A stretch of DNA of 64,000 nt from PUPG01 sp041686485 (lineage in GTDB: Bacteria; Bacteroidota; Bacteroidia; Bacteroidales; UBA7960): positions 19,969-83,968 of the forward strand of contig JAWLDT010000003.1 in NCBI GenBank assembly GCA_041686485.1, in the 5' to 3' direction. The notes under the pieces were generated by a model. The model was not told the DNA's origin and did not search any database. It saw only the letters and a list, made by a program, of their open reading frames with translations. Of this stretch, positions 63,920 to 64,000 are shown one piece after another (positions within the stretch are counted from its first letter, which is position 1; every line of letters starts with the position of its first letter). Made by a program: the position numbers and the translations under genes.

Positions 63920-64000
63920 ATAGAAAAACGTTTTCTCCTTACGAACATGCCCGGTGGGAGAAGTAAACGACAGGGCGATCGAGTTCACGCAGCACAGGTG

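Noticed and set aside
1..64000. tRNA or rRNA genes
   Set aside because: I looked for TTCGANTC-type T-arm cores and rRNA motifs and saw none in an intergenic setting; a tRNAscan run would settle it.

Overview
The window reads as a chromosomal segment of a Bacteroidota bacterium, most likely class Bacteroidia (Bacteroidales/Marinilabiliales type). Support: repeated Bacteroidota-type promoters (-7 box TAnnTTTG, several with a TTTG/TTG element 19-20 bases upstream), weak or absent Shine-Dalgarno sites, and Bacteroidota-typical families (DUF4295 beside rpmG, DUF4834, DUF5606, DUF5916, a large TamB). Exact rank is inference. No rRNA, tRNA, CRISPR array, phage or insertion sequence was recognised. 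Two runs of exactly 100 N (5599-5698, 27462-27561) are scaffold gaps, so this is an assembled draft, possibly a metagenome bin.

Layout. 1-7 kb: 3' end of the window-edge tamB gene, a ferritin, a heptamer-repeat array with a gap, a Bfd-like ferredoxin and a HAD phosphatase. 7-13.7 kb: secreted or envelope proteins (beta-lactamase-fold hydrolase plus lipoprotein, DUF5916 protein), a DksA-like factor and a nitroreductase lipoprotein. 13.7-18 kb: rpsO, pnp, a paralogous RpoD-type sigma factor and rpe, followed by a second repeat array. 18.4-27.5 kb: a small secreted protein, pyrG, yidC, purB, an ABC exporter, DUF5606 and pyrD (cut by the second gap). 27.5-33.4 kb: a third repeat locus, an aspartyl protease-PDZ protein, a 5'-nucleotidase, the main rpoD and a DegQ protease. 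33.9-40.5 kb: dapF, a GNAT, mltG, a phosphohexomutase and a large M14 peptidase. 40.6-43.4 kb: rpmG-DUF4295-ftsY-rimO on the minus strand. 43.5-52.9 kb: FKBP, YbaN, alpha/beta hydrolase, universal stress protein, a membrane protein, ADP-forming acyl-CoA synthetase, nth, bcp and pepD. 53-64 kb: a coiled-coil protein, rpmH, a C26 lipoprotein, YgiQ, DUF4834-YfhO-glycosyltransferase, an SLC13 carrier and rlmH.

Most of the window is core metabolism and envelope biogenesis: translation and RNA turnover (rpsO, pnp, rpmG, rpmH, rimO, rlmH), nucleotide synthesis (pyrG, purB, pyrD), membrane targeting (ftsY, yidC), peptidoglycan precursor and strand processing (dapF, mltG), and energy from acyl-CoA by ADP-forming synthetase. 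No clear multi-gene accessory system is visible.

The least explained content is non-coding: a family of heptanucleotide tandem arrays (units GCTGGAA/GCTCGAA and GTGAACG/GTGAACA) at three loci, two of them coinciding with the assembly gaps, and a 65-bp dispersed element present twice in opposite orientation, each copy preceded by a hairpin built from the same heptamers. Other points for a second look: a sigma-factor paralogue with a changed region 4.2, a hairpin in the rpmH leader, a terminator-like hairpin between DUF4295 and ftsY, and a class-2-like dihydroorotate dehydrogenase with Cys at the catalytic-base position.
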